64,000 nucleotides of DNA, from assembly GCA_024760905.1 (NCBI GenBank), contig CM045735.1, forward strand, positions 24,630,749-24,694,748, in the 5' to 3' direction. Shown here piece by piece: positions 1 through 12,900 of this stretch. The notes below the pieces were generated by a model that saw nothing but the letters and a program-made list of their open reading frames with translations, did not search any database and was not told the origin of the DNA. This DNA is from Plotosus lineatus. Its lineage: Eukaryota; Chordata; Actinopteri; Siluriformes; Plotosidae. A program made the position numbers and the translations under genes. Numbering within the stretch: the first letter of the stretch is position 1; each line of letters begins with the position of its first letter.

Positions 1-227
1 AATTTCCATCAGCACCCTGTTGATTGACAGCACTGATGGCGGTCGTTGTTAACCCGGGCCTCGACCGATTCGGTATGGGGGTAATACTTCTGATTTGCAT
101 CATAAATGTTTGCCATTGGTTTTACGTCGGATGCCCTTCCTGACACAACCCTCTGCATTTCTCCGGGCTTGGGACGGGCATGAGGGGGAGAGACACTGGT
201 TAGTGCCCCTCCCACCTCATGGCTGCA
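1..227 (-). mobile_element. 5' end of an RTE-like LINE copy, continuing off the left edge
   Basis: The segment is nearly identical to 57,281-57,508, the 5' region of the full-length LINE described below. It shares GCATCCGACGTAAAACCAATG and the block around GTTAACAACGACCGCCATCA (minus strand), and stops at the same base (CATGGCTGCAT). It therefore contains an intact 5' end, so the copy may be long. It sits in the tcerg1 intron after exon 5. Confidence 0.85.
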
Positions 228-677
228 TTTAATATGCTTTCATCAAACCCTACACACATTTTGTTAAACCAAACAGCTATATACCTCATGACGTCTGAGT
301 TACCTGTGGGAAATTTCCAATTCCTGCCCCAGAGATAAATTTTTTTCCCCCCAGACACACCTGCACTAATGAAATCTCTCAAGCTGAAACTATGCTCCTA
401 GCTAGATGCACAATGGATCAAAAAGGAGAAAATGGACAATGACTATAAAGTGTAAGCATACCCCGTGAAGCTACTGTACATGTTTGAGCTGCTTACAAAT
501 TTCTACTTCATTTCCAAATAATAGAGCTCTAGTTCCATCCATATTGTACAGTCAAAGTATTTCACAAAAATTAGTATACCTGTTGACCTTTCTATTTATA
601 AGTCAGATGTTAAATAACAAATATTGAACAAATACAATTCACACAATAGCCATAGTCTGACAAATGTTTTGCCATAC

Positions 678-935
678 CTGGTAAGGGGATGTGCATGCCT
701 GGTAGAGGCACTCTAAATGGTGGTACCATTACTGGGGGAAATGCTGGGATTGCAGCAGCAGGCTGGGCCACTGTATGAGGAAGACCTGGTGGTAGGCTTC
801 GAGGAAGTAAAGGTAAAGTCTGGCCTGCTGTAACAGTAGCTGTGACTGTTGGAACACTGACCACAGCAACTGGAGTCACACCAACAGTGGCAGGAGGAGT
901 GGACGCTACAGGGGCAATCTCAGATACAGTCGGAC
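678..935 (-). CDS. tcerg1: tcerg1 exon 5, Val/Thr/Pro-rich linker and conserved PPFRVPLPG block
   Basis: The acceptor is TACTGCAG|GTCCG and the donor is CCAG|GTATGG. It encodes PTVSEIAPVAST, a Val/Thr-rich linker, then LPRSLPPGLPHTVAQP and the highly conserved AIPAFPPVMVPPFRVPLPGM. It exits in phase 1 inside a Gly codon; the next exon (start of the WW2 region) lies beyond the left edge. Confidence 0.94.
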
Positions 936-3900
936 CTGCAGTAAACAACAACAACAAAAAAAAAAAACATTATTGCAGTAAGATTTGCAAAATGCATACA
1001 TTATATAAAAATAATAAATTCATGCATTTACCAACTGAACAAAAAATGTTTTTCCTAAAATATTTCTTTTACATTTTGTCTCGTCTCACAGTCCACCGAT
1101 AGCAATGCTCCCATTTGCAAATTTGGGGGGGGGGGGGGGGGGGAGAAACAAAAAAAAAACCTGACCCTATAGCATGATTTACACTGGGAATCTGATTGCA
1201 TTAGCATAGTGTGTCCATGGAGTGTGCTCTCTTGTTGTCATGAAGACATCTCTCCATCAGCTAAGAAGGACTGTTTAATTGTCTGCTGTCTACTTGGTCC
1301 TGTCCAATGCTGCTTCCTCTCAAGTAATCAACTGGATGCCAAATGTTTCCTTGCGGCGCATTAATACATCCTTGTACCTTATATTTTCCGTGCTTCTTCT
1401 GGTTTCATTCCACAACTCTGGGCAAGCGACCATCTGCCAGCCTTCTTACATGGCCAGCCCATCTCGCTGATTGGATGTATTGTAGGCCTCCGCACTCACA
1501 GTGATGGCTCATTCCAGCCAGCAACATCTGGGACTCTGCCTTGAATCCATGTCAGCAATTTGTCAAGTGCATCATAGATCTTGCTGGCAGCTTGGGCACT
1601 TCTTTGGCCTTGGGCCAGATCAGAGGAGTTGTTGCAAGTCACAGCACTTCCAAGGTAGGTGAACTGCTCAGTGCACTTGAAAAATGTATCATTCACAGAA
1701 ATTTTCAGAAAGTTGACTGGCTTGGCCAGGAGCTGGTTGACATAACAGTTAAGTCTTAGAGTAGTTGATTTTTCAAGCCGAAGTGGATTGCGGCAGGTCC
1801 ATAAAGGCAGACATAAAATCCCTTTGTCAGGTCTTCTGCCATTGTGTCAAATTCAGCAGCAAGGTATAGCATGAACAAGGTGGGTGCCAACACACAAGTC
1901 TCCCTTCATGATTGACTGGGAAATCCTTGCTGAAGCTACCATCAAAGGTCACTAGAGTTGCTATGCCTTCATGAAACTGTTTAATCATGTTAAACATTTC
2001 AGGGAAGCAATTTGCATCCAAGATCTTCTATAGAGTCAGCCTGTCAACTGTGTCAAATGCCTTCGAGAGGTCAACGAACATATGTGGTGTTGCTGCTGCT
2101 CCATAGCTTTTTCCTGGCGTTACCTCAGGGTAAAAATCACATCAGCTGTGGATCTTCCAGCTCAAAAACCACGGTGACTCTCAGGAAGCATTTCTGTGAT
2201 GGTATTCAATCTATTTAGCAATGCACCGAGCCAGCAATAAAAAGTAACAAGATGCCACAATGATTATTGCCAGACCTATCACCTTTCTTCTTGTAAATGG
2301 TCACTATAAGGGTATCCTTGAAATCTTGCAGGAGTTCTTGTTTTTCTCCAAAATGTGTTGTACAGCAAGAGGAGATGAGATTTGAGGGTCTGGACAGCAT
2401 TTTTTAGTATATTGGATGGAACGCTAGCTTTGCCTGGGGCATTCCCCACCCTTGTGTCCCTGAGCCTTATCCAGTTCTTACACGCTGATAGCAGAACACA
2501 GCTCATTGACAGGCTTGAAGAACAGATGTAGTATCCCCATGAGATGTCCCTTGTGATTCAGCAGGTTATGGAAATGTTCTTTCCAGCGATTGGTGACATC
2601 TTTCACTTCTGTTTTATTCTTCAATTTGCCGATTCCATACACACATATATATATATATATCACAGCAGTTGTTTCTGGAAAAGTCCATGGTAGTCATTCC
2701 TTTGAGCCAAGGCTTGTAATCAGTCAGCTTTTTCGTTCCACCATGCATCTTTCATTGCTCGGAGCACCTTCTGCCCCTTGGCAGTAACATTAAAGGCTGT
2801 CTTGCTTCTCTGTGAGTTCTCGTAAGGTGCTGGAAATGAGCCACATGCTGTTTGTTCAATGGGTTATGTGTAGCACAATTTTTTCTTTGAAACCAGTCCA
2901 GAGTCTTTTAGTTTAGTGGCCAAGGACAACATAAGCAGCAGAGAAAGAAACAGTCTTTAGATCACTCCACATATCTTCAACATTTCCTGACTCAAGTGTT
3001 TCCTTGGCTATTGTTTACAAGGCCAAAATCAAGGGTCTCCACCAGCTTTTCCTTGATTTCAGCATTTAGTAACTTATTATTATTATTAGTATTATTGTGG
3101 ATGCTTATATAGCGCAATTTCATACATGCAAGTGCTCAATGCTCATGAGACCCCAGCGCTCCGGGTACCTGTCGCCACTCTATGGCACTAGTTGTTGCGT
3201 TATTCTATCCTTTTGATGCTGAGTGCCAAGCAAGAAGCAACAACTCCCAAATTTTAACGTCTCATGGTATGACGCGTCCGGATTCGAACTCCGACCTTTG
3301 GGAGGATAAAGCGGCCACTCTACCAACTGAGCTAAATCCCCCGGTATAATCCCCCGGTATTATCCCCCCGTACACACACGCACGCACGCGGCCCGCTACT
3401 TATGAAATTAATCAGTTTCAGAGCCTTTTTCGGAGCCTGGAGTTTTCGTAAGTAGAGGTGCATGTAAAACGCATGATTCGTTCCAAGGCTCCCAACACTA
3501 CCCCATAAACCCTTTAAAAATTATAAAAGTACACCGATTTTGTATGAAATGTATTAAAAGTAAAAGAAAATTATTTATTAAACCATTTAAACATTTTATT
3601 AACATATAAAACCATTTTATTAACATATTTAGTAATTAAACCATTTTTAAACATTGTTTATTAACACACATACAACACTGTCTCTCTCTAGCCGTCTCTC
3701 ACACACACACAAAACTCTCTGTCTCTCGGCACGCTCTGCTGAATGCGGGCTCCGCCCACACGCAGCCGACGGAGCATTTGAGACGGGGTGTTGTATTTAA
3801 AGTGGAATTACCTGTTTGAAAGATCCGAGATCCAGATTAAATATTGACTTGCTTCCTTGCAAGATCGGAGGTCATTTGTCCAACGGAGTGTGCACGGAAC

Positions 3901-6900
3901 ATTTGTGGTGCCGCCCACTTCCGTGCACAAAAATGCTTCGTGGCCGAATGCGGGGCTTTTGAGACGGGGCACGGCTCATCCGGACCTCCTCTAAAAAGCT
4001 GCAACATAGTTACTCTCAAAAAAGCTCACGAAACGAAAGTACATCTCTCCTTTACGTGTGACAAACAAGCTTATGGATATAATACTATGGAGATTCAGCT
4101 CCCTCATGGACAATGAGAGGCCAGCGGGGCGGGATGTTAGGAGACAGCCAACGAGAGGGCAACTTGCGCATTGTTTGAATGGCACATTTGGCACTTTTCA
4201 AAAGAGGTTGTTTCGTATACAGGGAGCGAAAATTTAGAAAAATGTTTTTCGTAACCTAAATTTTTCGTAGTCAGAGGTTTTTGTAAGTAGAGGGCCTGAA
4301 CTCACACAACTGAAGTAGTTCAAGCCTTTTATTGTGTTAATATTGATCATTTTGGCAAAAAAGTAAAGAAAAAACAAAAATCCCTATCTCAAAAATTAGC
4401 ATATTTCATAAGACCAATAAAAAAGTGCTTTTAATACAAAAAAAGTCAACCTTCAAATAATTATGTTCAGTTAAGCACTCAATACTTGGTCGGAAATCCT
4501 TTTGCAGAAATGACTGCTTCAATGCGGCGTGGCATGGAGGGAATCAGCCTGTAGCACTGCTGAGGTGTTACGGAGGCCCAGGATGCTTTGATAGCGGCCT
4601 TAAGCTCATCCACAGTGTTGGGTCTGGTGTCTCTCAACTTTCTGTTCACAATATCCCACAGATTCTCTGTGGGGTTCAGGTCAGGAGAGTTGGCAGGCCA
4701 ACTGAGCACAGTAATACCATGGTCAGTAAACCATTTACCAGTGGTTTTGGCACTGTGAGCAGGTGCCAGGTCGTGCTGAAAAATGACAATCTTCATCTCC
4801 ATAAAGCTTGTCAGCAGATGGAAGCATGAAGTGCTCCAAAATTTCCTGATAGCTAGCTGCATTGACCCTGCCCTTGATAAAACACAGTGGACCAACACCA
4901 GCAGCTGACATGGCATCCCAGACCATCACTGACTGTGGGTACTGGACACTGGACTTCAGGCATTTTGGCATTTCCTTCTCCCCAGTCTTCCTCCAGACTC
5001 TGGCACCTTGATTTCCGAATGACATGCAAAATTTGCTTTCATCCAAAAAAAAGTACTCTGGACCACCTGAGCAACAGTCCAGTAGTGCCTCTCTGTAGCC
5101 CAGGTCAGGCGCTTCTGCCACTGTTTCTGCTTCAAAAGTGGCTTGACTTGGGGAATGCGGCACATGTAGCCCAGTCCACTGCTTCCACAGGTCCCCCAAG
5201 GTCTGGAATCTGCCCTTCTGCACAATCTTCCTCAGGGTCCGGTCACCTCTTCTGGTTGTGCAGCGTTTTCTGCCACACTTTTTCCTTCTCACAGACGTCC
5301 CACTGAGGTGCCTTGATACAGCACTCTGGGAACAGCCTATTCGCTCAGAGATTTCTTTCTGTGTCTTACCCTCTTGCTTGAGGGTGTCAATGTTGGCCTT
5401 CTGGACAGCAGTCAGGTCGGCAGTCTTACCCATGATTGCGGTTTTGAGTAATGAACCAGGCTGGGAGTTTTTAAAAATCATGAGTATTAAAACAATAAAA
5501 GACCTGAAATATTTCAATTGGTGTGCAATGAATCTAAAATATATAAAATTTTAATTTTTCTAAGTACATTACAGAAAAGAATGAACTTTATCACAATATG
5601 CTAATTTTTTGAGAAAGGCTAGTGTATATATACACACACATACATACACACACACACACAATTATACATACATATCTATACCCCCCCACTCTTAAAGCAG
5701 ACATTTTGGATCTGGGAAGTGCAATTCATAATAGGCAGGACCACGCAAGCTAAATCGTCAGTTGAGCATTCAGCAGCCCACATTGCTCTGTCAAGAGCAC
5801 ATAATGCTCATAATGCTCACTTTGTGCTTCAATACTTAGTTAAACAGATGAGAATGCTTTGTCTTTGGCACATCCAGATGTAGTCACGTTTATCAGATTG
5901 TCTTTAAATTGTATTGGGGACAGAGTCGTCGTTGTAAGCAGAAGTCAGGCTCTCCATTTGAACCGATGTTACCTTTACCACATTTGCCAATCACTCCAGC
6001 ACAGATAGTGCAGTCCTTACCAACTCTGAGATTAAAGTCTCCAACAATCAGCAGCTTGTCTGCTGCAGGTATGGTATCAATCACTGAAGCAAGATCTTGA
6101 TAGAAACCTTCTTTTTCCTCTGTAGTGCAGGTTATCATTTTGTCATAAATTATATCGATACTCAGGAAACAATTTCAGCTAGTGGTAGCAAGATGTACCT
6201 AAGTCCACATGTACTGATTCCACAAGGGAGTGCTGTAAGCTTACAAGGTAACCTGTTGGAAACAGCAAACCCGAATCCTGCTACTCTACGTTTTCCTGTT
6301 TTTCTTTTTCAGAAGAACGTGTGCGTGTTCTCCTGGAGCTGAGAACCATCAAATCAGGTTTCTTGCAAGCTGCAACCTGCATTCGTACCTGTTGAGTTCT
6401 TTGATAATGAATGCTGATTTCCTCCCAGGTCGCTTGTTGGTTTGGATAGTTGACAGTTTGGATGTTCCTTGAAACTACTTCAAGTTCAGTATATCTTTGT
6501 TCTGCACCAGTACATGGCATGTCAACCAGGATCACCTTTCCTGAGCGTCCCTGTGTAAAGGACAGGCAGTGCTCTCCCTCAACAAGCCTGCCTGGTAATT
6601 TCCATAGCTGCCTCAGTTCACTGCTACCCTGACAGCCGGACTGCAGCAGACACATGCAGGCCGTCTGCATGCAGAGTTTGCGCAAGCAGTTTTCAGCTCC
6701 TCAGGCCTGCTATCATCACAAACACTATTACCACAGGACTTCCACTGAGTCAACCTTGTGCAAAGAACACACTGCACAGTACTTCAAGAAGAGATGGCAT
6801 CATGTGACCACACTCTTCTCTCAGGACCCTCATGCTGACAACATCCTGGGTTGACATGGGGGCTGCCTCCACAATGGCTGCTAACTTATCTGAATAGCGA

Positions 6901-9900
6901 TATCTCTTGACCAGAGATGTTCAGAATCACACACACCATCATGTTATAGCTGTCATGCTAGTGAAACTAATGATAGTAGAGACATCAAAATTTGAAATCT
7001 GTTGCATACATACATACATACACACACACACCATTTGGTAGACGCTATCATCCAGAGAGACTTAAAATTGTCTGTTGTTTTTTTTTAAGCTTGTCCTTGC
7101 AGGCATCCAGGTGTAGTAATGTTCATCACATTGTCTGATAATTAATAAATACATACACACAAAATATATATCTATATACACTGCACCAATTTTTATAATA
7201 TAGTGGAACCTCGGTACTCGAACGCTTTAGAGGTTGAACAAATCGGAATTTGACCAAAAAAATCCAGGATTTTTTTTGTCCCGGAAGGCGACCAAAATCC
7301 GAAAGTCGAATGCTAAAAAAAAAAAAAAAAAAAAAAACGAGACCGAGAGGGAGGGGAAATGCACGCTCTCCAGAAATCCAGAAGTTGTTGATACCATGTA
7401 TCACCCTAATAAAGCTAAAGCTAGCAGCGCTGTAAACACCTCTAACGATGAGGTCATGAGCCACTTCCGTAAGGTTTTGAAAAGAAGGGCGAAACAAGCC
7501 ACATTAGAAAAGCAAGAAAAGAGGATCATTGAAGAAGAGTCATCCATGCCAAAGCGAGTAGCAAGAGAAAAAACACCTTGGGCTGATTCACCTGAAGCTG
7601 TCATGGAAGGGAATCCTCCTCCTCTCTCCTCTCCAACATTTATGTATGCCAACTGCTCACCACCACAAAGGTAAAAATTCTTATCTTTATTGTTCTTATG
7701 CCTTAACTGTACTGTGGGTTTTTATTTTAGTGTGTTATGGTTTGTGTTGTGAGAGACTGGTTTTGGCGACTCTCAAATCAAAGATGCTTATGATTGCTAA
7801 CCTCTTTTGCTGACAGACTTTGTTATCCTATACATGATTAAGAAAAGAGTTAATTACTCACTGGCCACAGGCTGGGAGACAGTGGGTGTGGGACTAATGG
7901 GCCGTTCAGGACTGGCAATAAGGGTGTGTGGGGGGGATGTCTGCTGGGTGGAAATGGGAGTCGCTGTAGTTAGAGTATTGGCTGTTGTAGCGGCAGGACT
8001 GCTGGATGTCGATCCTGTTGCTCCCGTTACGGCAGTGGCTATAGATGTCAGCTCTGACTGCTGAATGACCTTTACCCCCTCTGGTTTGGTCCATGCTGAC
8101 TCTCGGGTTCTAGCATTGTAGTAGTATACCTAGGAAAATGTAATGGTCTTTAGTCTACTTTACGCACATCAGGTATTACAATGTTTTCATACTTCAGTTG
8201 ATTGTTACAAAAACTATTTTCTAGTGACAAGTCATGTTAGTCATACTAATGATAGTTGAAACATAAAAGTAGAAATGTGGTGACTAATAATTACCATAGC
8301 CCGTGACTATCAGACACAAGTACCTACTGCATGATTACGAAGAAAAATAAATCAAGACTTAACCCAAAAAGAGTGCCAACGTGACAGGGGAAAACCTTCA
8401 AGAAGGTACAATTATAGTATATAAAAACAAACACTGAATGATCACAAAATTGTACTTGATCAATTACAAATGTTTGTTAAATTAAAGAAGATGGATCCAG
8501 TGGTGTCATTACCTTTCCCTCTGATGTCACGTTTTCCACCCAGATCTCCTCACTCACTGTGCCTCCAGCAACTCCAGCTCCCCCAGCCGCTGGTACCGGG
8601 TGCATACCAGGAGGGAAAATCATGCCAGGTGGAGGGGGTAAGCTTGCCATGGATGGCGGCAGGAAGGGGGGCCTCTGAATGAAAAGGGGGATAAAATGAA
8701 TGAAGCATAATTATTCTAATCTTCAGGCTTAAGAAAATAATACATGGAATATTTTAAAAACTAGACGAAGGTTGTTTTTTGAATGCTAACAGCTGGTTTT
8801 GTCTTGTAAAGACTCTGAACATGCTGACAGGGAAAAGGTATCAATAATGAACACGGACAATGATTCAGCAACAGTAAAATGAAGCCCAAGAGGAGCAATT
8901 GGATTTTTGAGACATCTATGTGATTAATTATCTGTGTAATAATTTTCACTTTTTTATTTATTATTCATTAATTAGTTACATAATCTGCAATGGTATAGAA
9001 AGCTGTCCAGAATGTACTCTGTCCTTGCCAAGAGTCGGCTGAGAGGGGTGCTAGTCTCCCCGCAACCCTAATTAGGATTAAACAGTTCAGAAAATGAATG
9101 AAGTTACATAATGAAATTATTAGTTAGCAAATTTAAATATCTGAAACCAAATGCTTGTAGAATAAAATCCTTACCAACTACATCTTCATACAGCAGTATT
9201 CTGAAATAAAGTTATTTATATTTGTATGGTATAGCTGTGTCTCCTACACTGTACTCCATATCATACTCAAATAAGCACCAATCCCAAATTGTGACTACAT
9301 GCCACAAATATGTAGACCTCAACACTGAAACAGTACACTCGATAGTGCACCCTTCATCCAACACATTTCTGACTGCTCCTTCTCCTTGAAAGTTATTAAA
9401 AAGAAATTAAAAGATCAATCACAGATTTCTTGGCTGATTTCGATTTCCATCACTATGACCCACCAATACCGATTTCTGTTCAGACTGACTGAAACAAAAA
9501 TGTTCCTTAAATGCCAGTCATTGCTTTTTTGTTTTTGACAGTAAATTATAGTGTAATCAGTGATAACAATCATTCATATTATGATTAGAAGTAGGTTGTA
9601 TATCGCAGTATCATATACTAGTGTATTTCCATAAATTTCTACATCATTCAAAATATGATTTATTTCAGTAATTCAGTTCAAAAAGTGAAACTCTGTATAT
9701 TACATAGATTCACACAGACTGATGTTTTAAGTGTTTACTTCCTTCAATTTTTATCACTGTAATTGACAGCTGACACTGGAACCCAAAATCCAGTACAGTC
9801 AAACCTCGGCTGACGAATGCTTAAGCTCACGAACTTTTCGCCTCAAGAACTTTAAATTCGCGAAAATATAGTCTCAGCTGACGAACTACTTTTCGGCGGA

Positions 9901-12900
9901 TGAACCAAACCACGCGGTCGAACAGCGCCACGGTGGCGGCCACGAGAAGCTGACGCACGCTCACGGCGTCACAGTTCGTCACCCCCTTTCTTTGAATGCG
10001 GAAGTGGTTTGTGTTTGCTAGACATTTTGGACCATATTGAGTGTGCTTTTGCTCTTATGGGACCGAAAAAGACCCCACCACAGGCGGAGATCATTGAAAA
10101 ACACGAACGAGGTATGCGTTTGTGTGACTCAGCGTCCCAGTACCAGTACGCTAAGTCTACCACCATCCTTAAGAACAAGGAAGCTATTAAGGGTGTGTGT
10201 GTGGCTATGCGTGTTTTCAAACAGTAGGCGTTTCCAAACTCTCCTTCCAAACAGTAAGTCCCTCCCTCCCTCCTCCTCCCACTCCATTCCATCAAGCCAT
10301 CAACTACCATCACAAAGGTAAATAAAACGACTTTATTATACAGTACAGTTTATTTCTTTAATTACAATACAATAGCACATTTATTATACATAAAATAAGG
10401 TATATTTTTGTGTAGTTTTAAGGCTTATTTAGTAGAAAATTATGTTTTATGGGGACCTGGGAACGGATTATTCTCATTTTAATGGTTTCTTATGGGAAAT
10501 AAATGTTCGGAAGACGAACTTTTCGCCTCACACACACTTTCTGGGAACCAATTATGTTCATGAGCTGAGGTATCACTGTATCTCCGAAAAGTCGATTCTT
10601 TTTTAGACCAATAACTAACAATAAAAATCATTTTAAAAAAGCATTTTAACACAAATATTAGACTACATGAAAGTGTGAACATGTACTTGCACGTTATAAG
10701 CACGTTCACGGAAAAATTTTCCGACAGTGTTCCATCACGTTCCGCAGTCCTTCAGCAAACATTCCACCCTTTCCACAAACGTTCTGTGATCATTTCTTTT
10801 ATTCCGCAAGTCTTCCGTGAATGTTCCATGAACATTCCTCCTTCTTCCGGGTGGTCAAAAGCGGCCACAGAATCCCCACGGAAGGTTTGCGGAATGGTCG
10901 CGGATAACAAGGAAGACTTGCGAAACACTCAAGGAAGTCACTTCCACTACAAATTATTCCAGTTCATTCACTTTATTTTTTCTGTTTTCCTGTTCATGTA
11001 ATAAAAGTTTTAAAGTTATAATCACTGTGGTTTGGACTTGTGTGCATGGTTTTTAGTCTGGAATGATTTATTAAGGTGCAAATAAAAGGAACGTATTGAC
11101 ATTGAACATATTAACGAGTTAAATTTTAAATTTATTGTACATTATAAACATACAGTATGAATGAGAGGATGAGCTTCCTTGGTCGATTCCGCGTATTTAT
11201 AGGCGGAATAAGGAGCAAATCCTTTGATCTTCGCCGATTTTTCCTTGATAAAACGTGGTTACGCCGGGTATTTCTCAATCATTCCGTGTTGAACGTGAAC
11301 GTTCCACCCTCATTCCGCCCTGTTCCGCAATCATTCTGTAGCTCTTCCTTCTAAAATGGAGTAGTGCCGTAGTCGTTCCTCGAGTGTTCCTTGCTTTCCA
11401 TGAACGTCCCTTGAATTATCTGAAGGTCTTCCTTTGCAATCCGCACTGGTTCCGAAGGTAATCTGAGAGCTTTTACGCACGTATTCCGACAGTGTACCAT
11501 GGTCTTCCCGTGTCTTTTCCGCACATTCCGTAACGTTCCGAAGGTGTCCCGGGGTACAATTTTTCTGTAGGTTTTTGACCCATTTTCCTTAAAACCGGGC
11601 TGTGCTAAGCAAAGTAGCATAGAAGCAAAATACATCAATAAATAAATAAATAAAAAACAACACACCACACACACACACACACCCCTTTCCTAGCATCAAG
11701 CAATCAAAAAATATATGTATATGCAACGCACCACATGCTTGGGAACGAATTGTGGAAATTTGCAGCGGCAAACGAGAGAGAGCAATATCTACAGCAAGTT
11801 TGGAGATAGAGACAAACTCCCACCTTTATTGATGTCACACTGCCATGCCCCTTTTCACACGTGTGAGGCGCTCCACCGAATGTAGGCGATGTCGCAACTG
11901 ACACCGGAGCCTTTGAGACAAAACGTGGCTTATCCAGACTTCCAATCTTTCAAGTAAGCAAGTGAATGTTGAGTACGAAACAAGTATTCAAAGCGCATTT
12001 GTTTACTTGACAGATCAGAAGTCCGGATGAGCCACGTTTTGTCTCAAAAGCGCCGGTGTCAGTTGCGACACCACCTACATTCAGTGCAGCGTGTCACATG
12101 TGCAAGATCTCCTTTAAACCAAAGTGCCATCGTAACAAATTCAAGGCAATCTCAAGTTCTCAGCAGAAAATTTTTGAAAAAGCCATTCGGGACAGAATCT
12201 CCCCAAATCTACAGGATTATCAAAAATTATCAGTAGATAAGGTTTTATCAATATGCGCCATCACAGGTCAGGTCAAACAATTAATCATGTTTTATCAATT
12301 GTTGCAACCCAAATTATCATTATTCAGAACAGTTTTTCTTAATAAAAACACTATTTAGTCATATTACAGTTGTATTTACTGCCATACTACACTCATACTG
12401 CATTTGTAAGTACAGTTGTGCGAAATGGATGTTGTCAGTTAAAATTCTAAAGATGTTTATGATTTGGTTCAACTGGATTAATTACCCAATGTGATGCATG
12501 TTCTCTTTGAATGTAGAACTACTTTGGGCCTATATGTTCAGACACAATACAGTACAGACATTTACAGAATACAGTTATCCCTTGAATATCGCGGATAATG
12601 TACATGATACCTGTCCGCGATATTCGAAAAACCGCGAAGTAGGAACGCCCCTCTCATTTCTATATGTTTTCGCGTCTATACAATACTGAACTGTATGTAT
12701 ATTAAAGTTACAGTTATATGCATATGTAAACTACTGTAATGTATTAATATTTAAGTAGAATTTATATATAATACTTTAAGTACTGTACTCACCTCTGACA
12801 ATAGCTCTTCTCCACGGTGCAGGACGTTCAAACACTAAGATCACAAAATCACAAAAAAAAATCCTGCGGGAATGTGCAAGGCAACAGCATCACGCGTCTA

